A DNA stretch of 64,000 nucleotides, taken from contig NZ_NNRL01000163.1 of the NCBI RefSeq assembly GCF_002252505.1, positions 1 through 64,000 on the forward strand, written 5' to 3'. Origin of the DNA: Brucella grignonensis. GTDB lineage: Bacteria > Pseudomonadota > Alphaproteobacteria > Rhizobiales > Rhizobiaceae. The notes under the pieces are model-generated. The model saw nothing but the letters and a program-made list of their open reading frames with translations. It made no database searches and was not told where the DNA came from. Below, one piece after another: positions 19,634 through 28,474 of the stretch (position 1 is its first letter; the number at the start of each line of letters is the position of its first letter). Position numbers and translations under genes: made by a program.

Positions 19634-21891
19634 GCGGCGCTCCTTTCAGATTTGGCCACGATCACATTCGAAGGAACCGCCATTGGGTTCTCATCTTGGG
19701 GTGGCGTCATCAGTTCTGTGATTGCTTCATCCCAGCGCTGCGTATGCAGCCAGGAATTATATTGGCTGGCGAGGCCGCGCATGTAGTCCGCACTGCGGCG
19801 GATGGAGCGGCGTTCAAAATGGTAAAGGGCGACATCTGGTTCGTAGAATATCTGGAAACCGAGCTGGCGGATCTTCAGGCACAGATCGCTGTCTTCGTAG
19901 TCACCGATGACATAATCCTCGCTATAGCCGCCCACGAGATTGAAGATATCCTTGCGGGTAATCAGGCATGCGCCGGTGACGCCCGGAACAGCCCGTGCAC
20001 GGCGCGCCGGTGCGTAATTACCGGGCATACCTTTGTGATAGTGATGATTGAGCCAGATGCCCTGACGATCACGGGCGAAATAGAGCCCGGCATGTTGCAG
20101 AGAGCCATCTTCGAACAGCAAGCGCGGACCGATTGCGCCAAGCTTCGGCTCATCGAACAAGGGCCGGATGAGCTGCTGCAACCAGCCGTGCTCGGATGGC
20201 ACCACGTCTGAGTTCAGCATGACGATGGTCGTGCCGGTTGCAAGGCTTGCACCTGCATTGCAGGCGCGGGCATAGCCGCCATTGCGGTTCATGATCGCAA
20301 GCTTGAAGGGCATATCATGAAGGATGTGCAGGCCACCCAGCATATGTTCTGTGTCGTCCTGAATTTCAGGAGAATCGAGCACGAAGATGAATTCGGCGTT
20401 TTCCATCAGCCATGGATCGGTTGCCATGGATGAAAACTGAAACCGCAGAAAATCGAGATTGCGATAAAGCGGGATGACGATGGAAGCGAGCGGAGAAGCG
20501 GGCGTCTCTCCAAACTCTTTGAGTTCAGAAATTCTTACTGTTGCGCCGAGTTTCTTTTCAACTTCCATCAGGGCAGGAGCCAATATTTGCTCAAACACAT
20601 GCGGTCGTGCTTGCTGTGGTGGAACTGAACGCAGAATTCTGTTGCGCTGTGCAGAAGCTTCGAAGGGTTGTGGCGCTGGTACCAGCGGTGCGGTTGCGCC
20701 GGACGAAAGAAGCATCTGAAAGCGCGGCTGTAAAAGCGGTCCGAGGTTTTTAGCCGATGGCAGCCAGGCAACAAAGCCCGTTACATCTTGCTGTGGCGCA
20801 TCTTCACGCTTCGCGATCTTGCCTGCGAATTTATGGAAATGCGGTTTCAAGGAAACTGCGTTGCCACTTTCAGGCAGATATTCGATATCAGCAAGCAAAT
20901 TGGCAGGATCGTGCATCCAGCCACCAACGATCAGCCCGCCATCCAGCGCCAGAGCGAGGTCGATTTCCGCTGCTGGATGGATGGCTGATTGTGCGATTTG
21001 ACGAGTGGGTAGCGGAGAGCGTGTCTGCAAATCAATTGCCACCGCATTGCCCGCGGCACTGAGTTTTCCCAATTGGCGCACAAGGAACTCGCGTAAATCG
21101 CCATTTCCCTGCCATTTGCTCCACCATTTGGTGAAGTCCGTCTGTTCTGATGTGCGTGCTGCCAGTTTGCGGACAGCAACGCCTTTTTGACCGGCTAAGA
21201 TCAGTAACAGGGAAGACGGCAGATCCTGCGGCGCTTCCACCAGCAAATGGCACGGTTGCCACGCGTTGCGCGTTTGCTTGCCCGCGACGAAACGCGGAGG
21301 GATCACCATCACACTGCCCGCTGTAACGCCGTAAATAGCTGAAACTTCGCCGAGCATCGGATCGACGGCGGTCTCCAGCAGGTGATGCCCTTGAACGGGT
21401 TCGCCGCAATATTGCGCTTCACGCGGCTCCGGCGTTAACGCGAGGGTCAGATCACGCACGAGGGATGCAAATGTCTGATTACGCGAGAGCCTGAATGTGC
21501 TGCGCCAGGTGGTGAGAATGTTGGTCAGAAGCTTGATATGGCCGGGCAAAGTGAGGTCGCTGACGACGTGATGCACGTCGAAAGCTGCAAGTTCATTTGC
21601 CGGATAAAGGATTGCTTGCGCCGTAGGCCCGAGCGAACCTGCGGAAAGCGATAATTCGATTGGTTCGGTGCCGGTCCGCATGGTCCAGAACATGCGCATG
21701 CCGCCACTTTCGAGCGGGATTCCAATGCTGAGCAGGGGAACGGACTGGACAGACATGTCCAGCGTGCATTTGGTCGTTGAGCGAGCCGGGCCGGGAATAT
21801 CCCAGATGACCACAGCCACATCGGCGCAAAGACGGCAAATGGAGAGGTTCTCAGTTTTGCTTTCAGTGTCCGCCGAATGGTCGAGGTTCAA
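19630..21891 (-). CDS. wgeB: large GT2 family glycosyltransferase (wgeB position)
   Basis: 753 residues. The first 450 are a long accessory region including a module around residue 315 (DGGLIVGGWMHDPAN ... GFVAWLP) shared with the two downstream proteins. The GT2 catalytic domain starts near 465 with SIVIPLYRNLDFLRF, followed by NRNGGYARACNAGASLA, the DxD-like VMLNSDVVPSEHGWL, and GDYEDSDLCLKIRQLG with the catalytic-base region. First gene of the minus-strand run after the RTX gene, which matches S. meliloti wgeB (expE2) by position and type. The 146-base gap from the RTX gene includes a strong hairpin, so it may also have its own promoter. Confidence 0.8.
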   Translation of the reverse strand: MNLDHSADTESKTENLSICRLCADVAVVIWDIPGPARSTTKCTLDMSVQSVPLLSIGIPLESGGMRMFWTMRTGTEPIELSLSAGSLGPTAQAILYPANELAAFDVHHVVSDLTLPGHIKLLTNILTTWRSTFRLSRNQTFASLVRDLTLALTPEPREAQYCGEPVQGHHLLETAVDPMLGEVSAIYGVTAGSVMVIPPRFVAGKQTRNAWQPCHLLVEAPQDLPSSLLLILAGQKGVAVRKLAARTSEQTDFTKWWSKWQGNGDLREFLVRQLGKLSAAGNAVAIDLQTRSPLPTRQIAQSAIHPAAEIDLALALDGGLIVGGWMHDPANLLADIEYLPESGNAVSLKPHFHKFAGKIAKREDAPQQDVTGFVAWLPSAKNLGPLLQPRFQMLLSSGATAPLVPAPQPFEASAQRNRILRSVPPQQARPHVFEQILAPALMEVEKKLGATVRISELKEFGETPASPLASIVIPLYRNLDFLRFQFSSMATDPWLMENAEFIFVLDSPEIQDDTEHMLGGLHILHDMPFKLAIMNRNGGYARACNAGASLATGTTIVMLNSDVVPSEHGWLQQLIRPLFDEPKLGAIGPRLLFEDGSLQHAGLYFARDRQGIWLNHHYHKGMPGNYAPARRARAVPGVTGACLITRKDIFNLVGGYSEDYVIGDYEDSDLCLKIRQLGFQIFYEPDVALYHFERRSIRRSADYMRGLASQYNSWLHTQRWDEAITELMTPPQDENPMAVPSNVIVAKSERSAA

Positions 21892-21994
21892 TTTGAGCGC
21901 CCTTTCATTCTTGTTGGAGATGCAAACCCGGACGCATTGCTAAGCAGAATGCGGCAGGACAAAGATTGAGGTCAGAAGGCAGTTGAAGAAGGAA

Positions 21995-22022
21995 CGTGCC
22001 CGACGGGAGGATGTCGGGCACG
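21995..22022 (-). terminator. hairpin terminator after the RTX gene
   Basis: CGTGCCCGAC (21995-22004) and GTCGGGCACG (22013-22022) form a perfect 10-bp GC-rich stem with an 8-base loop, 15 bases beyond the RTX stop on the minus strand. The minus strand then reads TTCCTTCTT. It would end or attenuate the abundant RTX transcript before the glycosyltransferase genes. Confidence 0.75.
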
Positions 22023-22037
22023 CACTCAATCGTTCAA

Positions 22038-22697
22038 TCAGTGAACAGTGAAGTACTGGTCGGGATGGGCCTGTACGTCGTCTGCACTGGTATTCACGAG
22101 GGTAACGGTATCGCCATTGCCGAGGTCGACAACAACATTTCCACCAACCTGCGTGACGCGATCTGCAAGGTCATCCGCCGAATTAACATCAAGGCCGTTA
22201 ATACCCTGCTGGATCTGGAGGATGTCTTCACCTGGGTTGAAATCAAGGATGACGTCGTTTCCGCCGCCGCCGTTGAACAAGAAGACGTCACTACCGGCAC
22301 CGCCGATAAGGACGTCATTGCCGGCACCGCCATCGAGGATGTCGCTGCCATTCCCACCGTAGAGAATGTCATTGTGGGCGCCGCCATAGAGCAGGTCGGA
22401 GCCGTTGCCGCCCTGGAGAATGTCATCTCCATTGCCGCCATACAGCACGTCGCTGCCATTGCCGCCGCTCAGGACGTCGTTTCCTTCATTGCCGAAGAGA
22501 ATGTCGGTCCCGTTTTCGCCGAACAGGACGTCGTTACCTGTGCCGCCGAAAAGAATGTCACTCCCGTTACCGCCGAAGACGGTGTCGTTACCATCGCCTC
22601 CGAATACGAGATCATCACCGCCATGGGCGCGGATGAAATCGTCAAAGCGAGAGCCGAACAACACGTCGTCGTAGGCGCCGCCTTCTAAAGTGGCCAT
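22038..22697 (-). CDS. wgeA: secreted RTX-type calcium-binding protein (WgeA/ExpE1-like)
   Basis: 219 residues. From about residue 6 to 150 the protein is almost only glycine-rich nonapeptides of the type GGxGxDxLx (GGNGSDILFGGTGNDVLFG and so on), which fold into a calcium-filled parallel beta roll outside the cell. The last 60 residues (from DFNPGEDILQI to the acidic/aromatic end) have no repeats and look like a type I secretion signal; there is no Sec signal. AAGGAG lies seven bases before the ATG. The wgd-type ABC exporter next door is the natural secretion route. In S. meliloti the counterpart (expE1) lies in the EPS II locus. There is no enzyme domain, so a matrix, adhesin or polymer-binding role is likely. 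Confidence 0.85.
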   Translation of the reverse strand: MATLEGGAYDDVLFGSRFDDFIRAHGGDDLVFGGDGNDTVFGGNGSDILFGGTGNDVLFGENGTDILFGNEGNDVLSGGNGSDVLYGGNGDDILQGGNGSDLLYGGAHNDILYGGNGSDILDGGAGNDVLIGGAGSDVFLFNGGGGNDVILDFNPGEDILQIQQGINGLDVNSADDLADRVTQVGGNVVVDLGNGDTVTLVNTSADDVQAHPDQYFTVH

Positions 22698-22709
22698 CTG
22701 CTTCTCCTT

Positions 22710-22739
22710 GTGTTCCTGTATGGGGTGTTCCTGTATGGG
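22710..22739 (-). repeat. perfect 15-bp tandem duplication in the wgeA leader
   Basis: GTGTTCCTGTATGGG occurs twice head to tail (22710-22724 and 22725-22739), ending 12 bases before the start codon and just 5' of the AAGGAG ribosome site on the minus strand. Being in the untranslated leader, copy-number change would alter leader length rather than the reading frame. Confidence 0.8.
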
Positions 22740-23099
22740 TTTACAAAAAGGCCGGAAAATGGTCCGACCATTATGCTTGTAGTAGTCTGCGCCGCATCAA
22801 TTACAATTGCAACATTATTAGTTGGTATAAATTTGGCAGGTATAAGTAACAAATTATTACTGACGATTTATATTTCAGTTTTATAAACAGAAATATAATG
22901 TATATTTACAATGATTATAATTTTTATTTATATTGTATTTGAAGGTAAACTATTTTCAAATTTGAAATATCCCCTATGAGGAATAATTTTGAATATATTT
23001 CAATAGTTTGACACAAGACGCATTGCGCCTTGCGCAAAATGAGTGCGCTGGAGAATTTCAACCTATGGATGATTTATATTGAGGCATACTCTTCCTGCC
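22740..23099. promoter_or_regulatory. AT-rich control region of wgeA with palindrome TTTCAAATTTGAAA
   Basis: About 360 bases without a credible gene, very AT-rich between 22800 and 23010. At 22954-22967 is a perfect 14-bp palindrome built from TTCAAA and TTTGAA half-sites; a looser inverted pair TTTGAA...TTCAA follows at 22988-23003. The same half-sites recur before wggR and before the plus-strand wga-type genes, so this is the best candidate for the activator or repressor site of the RTX gene transcribed leftward. No convincing -35/-10 pair was assigned. Confidence 0.55.
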
Positions 23100-23132
23100 G
23101 GACTACTGATCTGAAGCGCAGATCAGCAGTCC
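23100..23132 (-). terminator. strong hairpin after the type I secretion operon
   Basis: GGACTACTGATCTG (23100-23113) pairs with CAGATCAGCAGTCC (23119-23132): 14 bp with one G-T position and a five-base loop, starting eight bases after the stop of wgdB on the minus strand. No run of T follows, but the stem strength and position fit an end of transcription. Confidence 0.65.
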
Positions 23133-23140
23133 AATCGGGG

Positions 23141-24556
23141 TTAGTCCTCACGGAAGGCCCTGTTGAGGCTGTCGGTAATCGGCGAAACGAGGTAGTCGAT
23201 TGCTCTGCGTTCTTTGTGGACAATGATGACTTCAGCAGGCATCCCCGGATAAAGCCTTGCTGTTGGATTGGCGACCATGGCTTCAGGTGTGATTTCGGCA
23301 CGCGCCACAAAATAAGCGGTATCTGTCTTTTCATCGAGCGATTGATCGGCGGCAATATAGGTCAGTCTGCCATCAAGTGGTGCCATTGAGCGCTGGTTAT
23401 ATGCGGTCAGGCGGATCTGCGCGCTTGATCCCACCGAGATGCTGTCGATATCCCGTGGACTTATTTTCATTTCGATGACCATTGGTTCGTTTTCAGGCAC
23501 AATATCCATGATAGGCTCGCCCGGAGCCACAACGCCGCCCGGTGTGCGCAACCGGATATTGGCGACAATGCCTTGCTGCGGGGATCGAACTTCGACACGG
23601 CGCATGACATCCTTGGCAGCAACGATCCTCTCTTGCACGTCTGATAGCTCGACCTGACTTGAGGTGATTTCACCGGCAATTTCTGACTGCAGATCGCTCT
23701 CAATGCCAGTGAGTGCAAATTCCGCGCCGGCTTTGGCCTGTCCGGCTTTGGCCTTGTCGCCAGCATATTCGCCGCGATCTCCTGCAAGCTGGCTCAAGCG
23801 TGTGTCGATTTCAGTGAGCTTCGACTTTTGGGCGAAACCTTTTTCAACAAGGCTCGCAATTGCCCGACGCTGCTCGCTGATCAGCTCAATCTGACGATCT
23901 GCGGCCGTAATCTGCGAGGTCGAGGCCTTCTCCTGTTCGGTATATTGCTCAATGGTTTTTTGTTGAATGTCGATTTTGCTCAGCTTCTGAGCAAGGCGCT
24001 TTCGAAAGAAAATATTCTCGGCTCGTATTGCGTTTTCCGCATTTTCCCCACCCTCGGCAAATTTGTCCGGAAAGGTGATCTCCTTGTCGCCGGATTGTTC
24101 CGCACGAAGACGGGCAAGCTTGGCAATCAGTCCTATGCGACGGCTTTCCAGCGATTGCAGTTCAGAGCGTGCTTTGGTTGCATCAAGCATGAGAAGCGGC
24201 TGGTTAACGGTAACGATGTCACCTTCCTGCACCAGCAATCGATCAAGAATTCCGCCTTCGAGATGGCTGATCGTCTTGCGCTTGGAATCAACGATCACCG
24301 TGCCAAGCGCTACCGCGGCACTGCCGAGATTTGCCGAATAAGCCCAGGCGAAGAAGCCGCCAAAAGCAACGCCGATCGTAGCAAGGCCTGCAATGATGAG
24401 ACCACGCAAGGGTGACTTGGAATCTTCCTGTTCAATGTCGTGCGCCCATTCAGGTTTAACTGAGCCAAATCGGGTGAGAGACTTGTGATCGGATGATTCT
24501 GCACGCGGCGCGAGCAGGCTGGAAACACGACGCGGAATAACGGACTTGCCTATCAT
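23141..24556 (-). CDS. wgdB: type I secretion membrane fusion protein, HlyD family
   Basis: 471 residues. A cytoplasmic N-terminus of about 47 residues is followed by one membrane helix (GLIIAGLATIGVAFGGFFAW), a lipoyl-like segment (GTVIVDSKRKTISHLEGGIL), a long periplasmic coiled coil (about 115-290) and the C-terminal barrel with GTLxY-like YPGMPAEVIIVHKERRAIDYL, the HlyD/PrtE signature. It links the inner-membrane ABC exporter to an outer-membrane TolC protein not encoded here. Its ATG overlaps the exporter stop by four bases. The expected cargo is the RTX protein encoded downstream. Corresponds to S. meliloti wgdB (expD2). Confidence 0.9.
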   Translation of the reverse strand: MIGKSVIPRRVSSLLAPRAESSDHKSLTRFGSVKPEWAHDIEQEDSKSPLRGLIIAGLATIGVAFGGFFAWAYSANLGSAAVALGTVIVDSKRKTISHLEGGILDRLLVQEGDIVTVNQPLLMLDATKARSELQSLESRRIGLIAKLARLRAEQSGDKEITFPDKFAEGGENAENAIRAENIFFRKRLAQKLSKIDIQQKTIEQYTEQEKASTSQITAADRQIELISEQRRAIASLVEKGFAQKSKLTEIDTRLSQLAGDRGEYAGDKAKAGQAKAGAEFALTGIESDLQSEIAGEITSSQVELSDVQERIVAAKDVMRRVEVRSPQQGIVANIRLRTPGGVVAPGEPIMDIVPENEPMVIEMKISPRDIDSISVGSSAQIRLTAYNQRSMAPLDGRLTYIAADQSLDEKTDTAYFVARAEITPEAMVANPTARLYPGMPAEVIIVHKERRAIDYLVSPITDSLNRAFRED

Positions 24557-26328
24557 GCGCTTGCCGCTCCCATTTGAGGGCCATTACTGGCCGGAGTGAG
24601 TGAGGAGACTACGTCCGTTCGTGGACCGAACTGCGTGATACGCCCATTGTCGAGCACCAGAAGCTTGTCAGCGACCTGCATGATAGATGGGCGGTGTGCA
24701 ATCATGATGACGATAGCGCCATCGTCGCGCGCATGTTCGATGGCGCGCATCAATGCACGCTCACCGACTGCATCGAGATTGGAATTCGGCTCATCGAGAA
24801 CGATTAGTCGGGGTCGATTGTAAAGGCAGCGTGCCAGTCCGATGCGTTGACGCTGACCACCTGAGAGTGTCAACCGGCCATCGCCGACCGGGGTGTCATA
24901 GCCAAGCGGCATTCGCCCGATCATTTCATGCACATCAGCAAGGCGCGCTGCTTCGAGAACCCGTTGCGGATCGCTGTCGCCCATGCGTGCGATGTTGTCT
25001 TTGATCGTTCCATCCAGAAGCGAAACCGATTGCGGGAGATAGCCAGCGATCTCGCCGAATGAACCGCGCTCCCAGAGGTAAACGTTGTTGCCGTCCAGAA
25101 AGACGCCGCCTGAGGTTGGCTTCACGATACCAATCAGCAGTCGTGCCAGGGTGGATTTACCCGCTGCGGAAGGTCCAACGATTCCGAGAACTTCGCCGGG
25201 TGAAATGGCAAAGGAAATCCCCTTGATGATCGGCACATCGACGCCGGGTGCCGCATAGATCAGCTTGTCGATGACCAGATCGCCATTTGGACGGGGGGTT
25301 GGCATGGTCTGACGGATGGCAAGATTCTCGGAAAGCAGCGACTGAACACGTTTCCAGCTCGCGATCGCGCTTACCCATTGGCGCCAGTTTTCGACGATGC
25401 GGTCAAAAGGCATCAGCAAGCGGCCAATGATAATGCTGGTCGCGATCATTGCGCCAGCCGTGATTTCCTGCTGCATGGCGAGAAGTGTGCCGGCACCCAG
25501 TGAGCCGATCTGCACGATGAAACGTGCGGTGCGTGCGATGGATGACATAGCGCGTGCGCGTGTTCCGCCCAGATCAAGCACGTCAAGCGCCTGCATCTGC
25601 ATCACACGCCAGCGTCGGGCCAGTGCGGGAAGCATGCCCATGGCTTCAATCACTTCTGCATGTCGCAGACTGCTGCCGATTTTTGCAACAGCTTCGACAT
25701 TGGCCTGATTGGCTTCCTGAATGAGATTACGGGTCAAAAGATCGGTCAATACGCCACAAGCGACCAGAATAATCACTGCGACGAGGCCAATCAGACCCAG
25801 CATTGGATGCAGCATAAACAACACGCCGAGGAAGATTGGTGACCAGGCGGCATCGAGCGGCGCATTGATCGCAGGCGAGGTCAGAAAGCTGCGCAGTTCC
25901 GTCAAATCGCGCAATGTCTGGGTGGCTTTTGGCAGTCCCTGATTGACGGAAGCCTGAACCGCCGCCGTGAGAACTGCGAGGTTTAGCCGACGAACAAGTG
26001 CACTGCCCATGGCCTGAAAAGAGAGGGCCCGGATGTATTCCAGCACACCAAACACCAGCATGGCGCCGATCGCAAGAATCGTCAGCATGGTCAGTGTGTC
26101 CATGCTTCGGCTGTTCAGCACCCTATCATGCACCTGCAACATATAGAGGGGTACAGTGAGTTGTAGCAAATTGATACAGGCACTCAAAAGCACCGCATAA
26201 AGAAGGCCTGACAAGAAAACGCGCCGGGCCTTGAAAATAAGGCTTTTGGACGTAGTTACAGAATCGTCTGGCCTTTTTTTATCCGTTGGGCTCTTGCCAA
26301 TTGGATTGTTTTCGCGAGTATCATTCAT
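24553..26328 (-). CDS. wgdA: type I secretion ABC exporter (permease-ATPase)
   Basis: 591 residues of the PrtD/LapB-like exporter class without an N-terminal C39 peptidase domain. The transmembrane domain spans about residues 30-310, starting FLSGLLYAVLLSACINLL. The ATPase domain has Walker A GPSAAGKST near 380, ABC signature LSGGQRQR near 490 and Walker B LIVLDEPNSNLD. It should export an RTX protein with an uncleaved C-terminal signal. Divergent from the MarR-type regulator gene with a 199-base control region between start codons. Corresponds to S. meliloti wgdA (expD1). Confidence 0.9.
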   Translation of the reverse strand: MNDTRENNPIGKSPTDKKRPDDSVTTSKSLIFKARRVFLSGLLYAVLLSACINLLQLTVPLYMLQVHDRVLNSRSMDTLTMLTILAIGAMLVFGVLEYIRALSFQAMGSALVRRLNLAVLTAAVQASVNQGLPKATQTLRDLTELRSFLTSPAINAPLDAAWSPIFLGVLFMLHPMLGLIGLVAVIILVACGVLTDLLTRNLIQEANQANVEAVAKIGSSLRHAEVIEAMGMLPALARRWRVMQMQALDVLDLGGTRARAMSSIARTARFIVQIGSLGAGTLLAMQQEITAGAMIATSIIIGRLLMPFDRIVENWRQWVSAIASWKRVQSLLSENLAIRQTMPTPRPNGDLVIDKLIYAAPGVDVPIIKGISFAISPGEVLGIVGPSAAGKSTLARLLIGIVKPTSGGVFLDGNNVYLWERGSFGEIAGYLPQSVSLLDGTIKDNIARMGDSDPQRVLEAARLADVHEMIGRMPLGYDTPVGDGRLTLSGGQRQRIGLARCLYNRPRLIVLDEPNSNLDAVGERALMRAIEHARDDGAIVIMIAHRPSIMQVADKLLVLDNGRITQFGPRTDVVSSLTPASNGPQMGAASA

Positions 26329-26486
26329 ACGCGATCTGCCTTGTAATGGTCACAGGTGGCGGATATCCCTAAAAAGTGTGGTCTAGTTCTCAAGATCAGT
26401 AAAGTAATACTGCAGAGAATGTGACAGAAAAAAGTTTTTGCGGCGGGGAAATGCGAAAGGAGCCAAATAAATATAACTGCAAATTT

Positions 26487-26501
26487 CTTCAAAATTTGAA
26501 G
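26487..26501. promoter_or_regulatory. candidate operator CTTCAAAATTTGAAG between wgdA and wggR
   Basis: Seven-base inverted half-sites around one central base, with core TTCAAA-A-TTTGAA, located 26 bases before the wggR start and about 160 bases before the divergent wgdA start. A MarR-family dimer commonly binds a palindrome of this length in its own divergent promoter, so autoregulation and control of the exporter are plausible. The same core is seen at 22955-22966 and 28476-28488. Confidence 0.55.
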
Positions 26502-26527
26502 TAAAATTGAAAAATGGAGAGCAAGAG

Positions 26528-27097
26528 ATGCAAAAACTTCTGCACGAGGGAGTGGAAGTCGAAACATCAGTTGATGGATTTACTTCCGTTGACTTTCCTG
26601 AAGTTACCGCCGAAAAACAGGAACGCAGACATCCGGCCCATACTGTCGTAATTACGCATTTCGAACTGGCGCGGATGATAGAGCGAGTGAACCGCCGCTT
26701 TGTAAGCCTTCTGAAAACGGAGCTTACCAAGTTAGGCGTGGAAGATATCGGGCCTGCTCAGACATTGGTTCTGATGGCTATTGGCGATGTCGAGCTCACT
26801 GTGGGTGAACTACTGGATCGCGGGCATTATGTCGGATCCAACATTTCCTATTATCTTAAGCAACTTACGGACGGCGGATATGTTGATCGTGTTGCCTCTC
26901 AGAGGGACAAACGATCGGCCCGAATTCGCCTGACGGACAAAGGCGAACGGCTGTGCACAAGCTTGCGAAATGCGAGCAGAACCTACAGTCATGTGCTCGC
27001 TCGTGATGACGATGATCTCCGAAATCTGGAGATTGCTTACCAGACCTTGCACCGGCTTGAGCTCGTGTGGGGCAATGCTGCTCGTTATGGCATCTGA
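26528..27097 (+). CDS. wggR: MarR-family transcriptional regulator, WggR/LdtR-like
   Basis: 189 residues from ATG 26528, chosen because GGAGAGCAAGAG precedes it; the frame is open to TTG 26507. The winged-helix region covers about residues 40-160: LARMIERVNRRFVSLLKTEL dimer helices, VGELLDRGHYVGSNISYYLK as the recognition helix region, and DKRSARIRLTDKG as the wing. This pattern belongs to the rhizobial LdtR/WggR (ExpG) subgroup of MarR proteins. It sits between the type I exporter and the first glycosyltransferase exactly as wggR does in S. meliloti, where it activates the EPS II operons. LdtR-type function in cell-wall stress is the alternative. A palindrome lies 26 bases before its start. 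Confidence 0.78.
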   Translation: MQKLLHEGVEVETSVDGFTSVDFPEVTAEKQERRHPAHTVVITHFELARMIERVNRRFVSLLKTELTKLGVEDIGPAQTLVLMAIGDVELTVGELLDRGHYVGSNISYYLKQLTDGGYVDRVASQRDKRSARIRLTDKGERLCTSLRNASRTYSHVLARDDDDLRNLEIAYQTLHRLELVWGNAARYGI

Positions 27098-27143
27098 TGC
27101 ATAGCGGCAGGTTTTGGGCCAATAACCGGACACATTTTGTGAC

Positions 27144-28373
27144 ATGCGTATAGCTTTTGTGCACAGGCGTGGTTTTGGTCAGTTTGCTGCGTTGGCCGAG
27201 CATCTGGCTACCAGTGGACATGATGTCAGCCTGATTTGCGAGACAGTGGACCGTCGCCTCCCAGCGGTCCGTGTCATCCGCCACCGAGTAGAATCTGCGC
27301 CTCGCACCAAAGGTGCGATGGCCAGATATCTGGAGGTGCCCGATCATCATACAAGGATCGGGCATCGGGTGGCTGAAACATTTGAAACCATGGCACACCA
27401 TGGACAAGCGCCTGACATTGTAATCGGGCATATAGGTTGGGGCAGTATGATGTTCGTTAAAGACGTACTGCCCACAACACCCGCATTGGGCTATTGCGAG
27501 TTTTTCTATCGCGCTCACGGTGCCGATGTCGGTTTTGCACCGGATGATCAGCCAGATGCCGAAACGCGCAAGCGGCTGCGTCTTCGCAATATGGCTCAGC
27601 TGGTGACACTTGACGGTATGGACGGTGGTTTCAGCCCGACCCATTGGCAGAAGAGCCTTTATCCAAAAGCCGTTCAAAACCGGATTGCCGTTGTACATGA
27701 AGGCGTCGATACAAAGCTGTTCTATCCAGACAAGCATGCCTCGATCCTGTTGCCGGACGGACGCACGTTGAAGGCTGGCTCTTCACGCGTCATCACCTTT
27801 GTCGCTCGCGATCTCGAACCCTACAGAGGATTTCCGCAAGCGCTTGAGGCTGCGGCAAAAGTTATCCGGCAAAATGACGATGCGATTTTTGTTTTCGTTG
27901 GTGGCGATGGCGTAAGCTACGGCACACCACCGCCCGGAGGTGGCTCATGGCGGGAGCATCTGTTGAGCAAGATGGATCTGCCGCCTGATTACTCCAATCG
28001 CATTGTGTTTCCCGGCGCAATTTCCCATGCGCAATTGCGCAAGCTCTACCAGATATCCACTGCACATATTTATCTGACATATCCGTTCGTTCTGTCGTGG
28101 TCTGTGGTGGAAGCGATGGCTTGTGGGGCACTCATTATCGGCTCAGATACACCGCCGGTGCGTGAAGTCATCCGGTCGGGTCAGAACGGTCTGCTTGTGC
28201 CCTTCTACGATACCGATGTGCTGGCAGAAACCATTCTCAACGTACTCAGAGATCCTGATGCTTGCCTTCAGATGCGCGCAGCGGCGCGTCGAACGGTCGA
28301 AAAACGCTTTCGGTTGTCGGAATGTTTACAGCAGCAAAAAACCTTGATCGATGCAGTATTGAATGGAAGATAA
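27144..28373 (+). CDS. wgcA: GT4 family glycosyltransferase (WgcA/ExpC position)
   Basis: GT-B enzyme of 409 residues. It starts MRIAFVHRRGFGQFAALAEHL, has the long acceptor domain typical of GT4, then ITFVARDLEPYRGFPQALEA near 220, FVFVGGDGVSYG near 250, RIVFPGAISHAQLRKLY near 295, and PFVLSWSVVEAMACGALIIG near 325 with the conserved donor-binding acidic region. Only 46 bases follow wggR, so co-transcription with the regulator is possible. Position matches wgcA (expC) of S. meliloti. The 200-odd AT-rich bases after it separate it from the wga-type run. Confidence 0.82.
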   Translation: MRIAFVHRRGFGQFAALAEHLATSGHDVSLICETVDRRLPAVRVIRHRVESAPRTKGAMARYLEVPDHHTRIGHRVAETFETMAHHGQAPDIVIGHIGWGSMMFVKDVLPTTPALGYCEFFYRAHGADVGFAPDDQPDAETRKRLRLRNMAQLVTLDGMDGGFSPTHWQKSLYPKAVQNRIAVVHEGVDTKLFYPDKHASILLPDGRTLKAGSSRVITFVARDLEPYRGFPQALEAAAKVIRQNDDAIFVFVGGDGVSYGTPPPGGGSWREHLLSKMDLPPDYSNRIVFPGAISHAQLRKLYQISTAHIYLTYPFVLSWSVVEAMACGALIIGSDTPPVREVIRSGQNGLLVPFYDTDVLAETILNVLRDPDACLQMRAAARRTVEKRFRLSECLQQQKTLIDAVLNGR

Positions 28374-28474
28374 GTAGTATGTGGCGACAATCAGGCATTC
28401 AAGACCTAATAATTTAATATAAAATCCCGTATTTCTGCGTGTTTGTGGCATATGTCCAATATGCATTCATATTG

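Noticed and set aside
22048..22674. Dense periodic repeats that could suggest a CRISPR or satellite array
   Set aside because: The period is 9 codons and reads as RTX nonapeptides in the minus frame; repeat units vary and have no spacers. The plus-strand ORFs here are reflections of the repeat.
23030..23389. Plus-strand ORF over the T1SS terminator and the end of wgdB
   Set aside because: Half lies opposite the HlyD gene and the rest in a hairpin and AT-rich control region; no coding signature.
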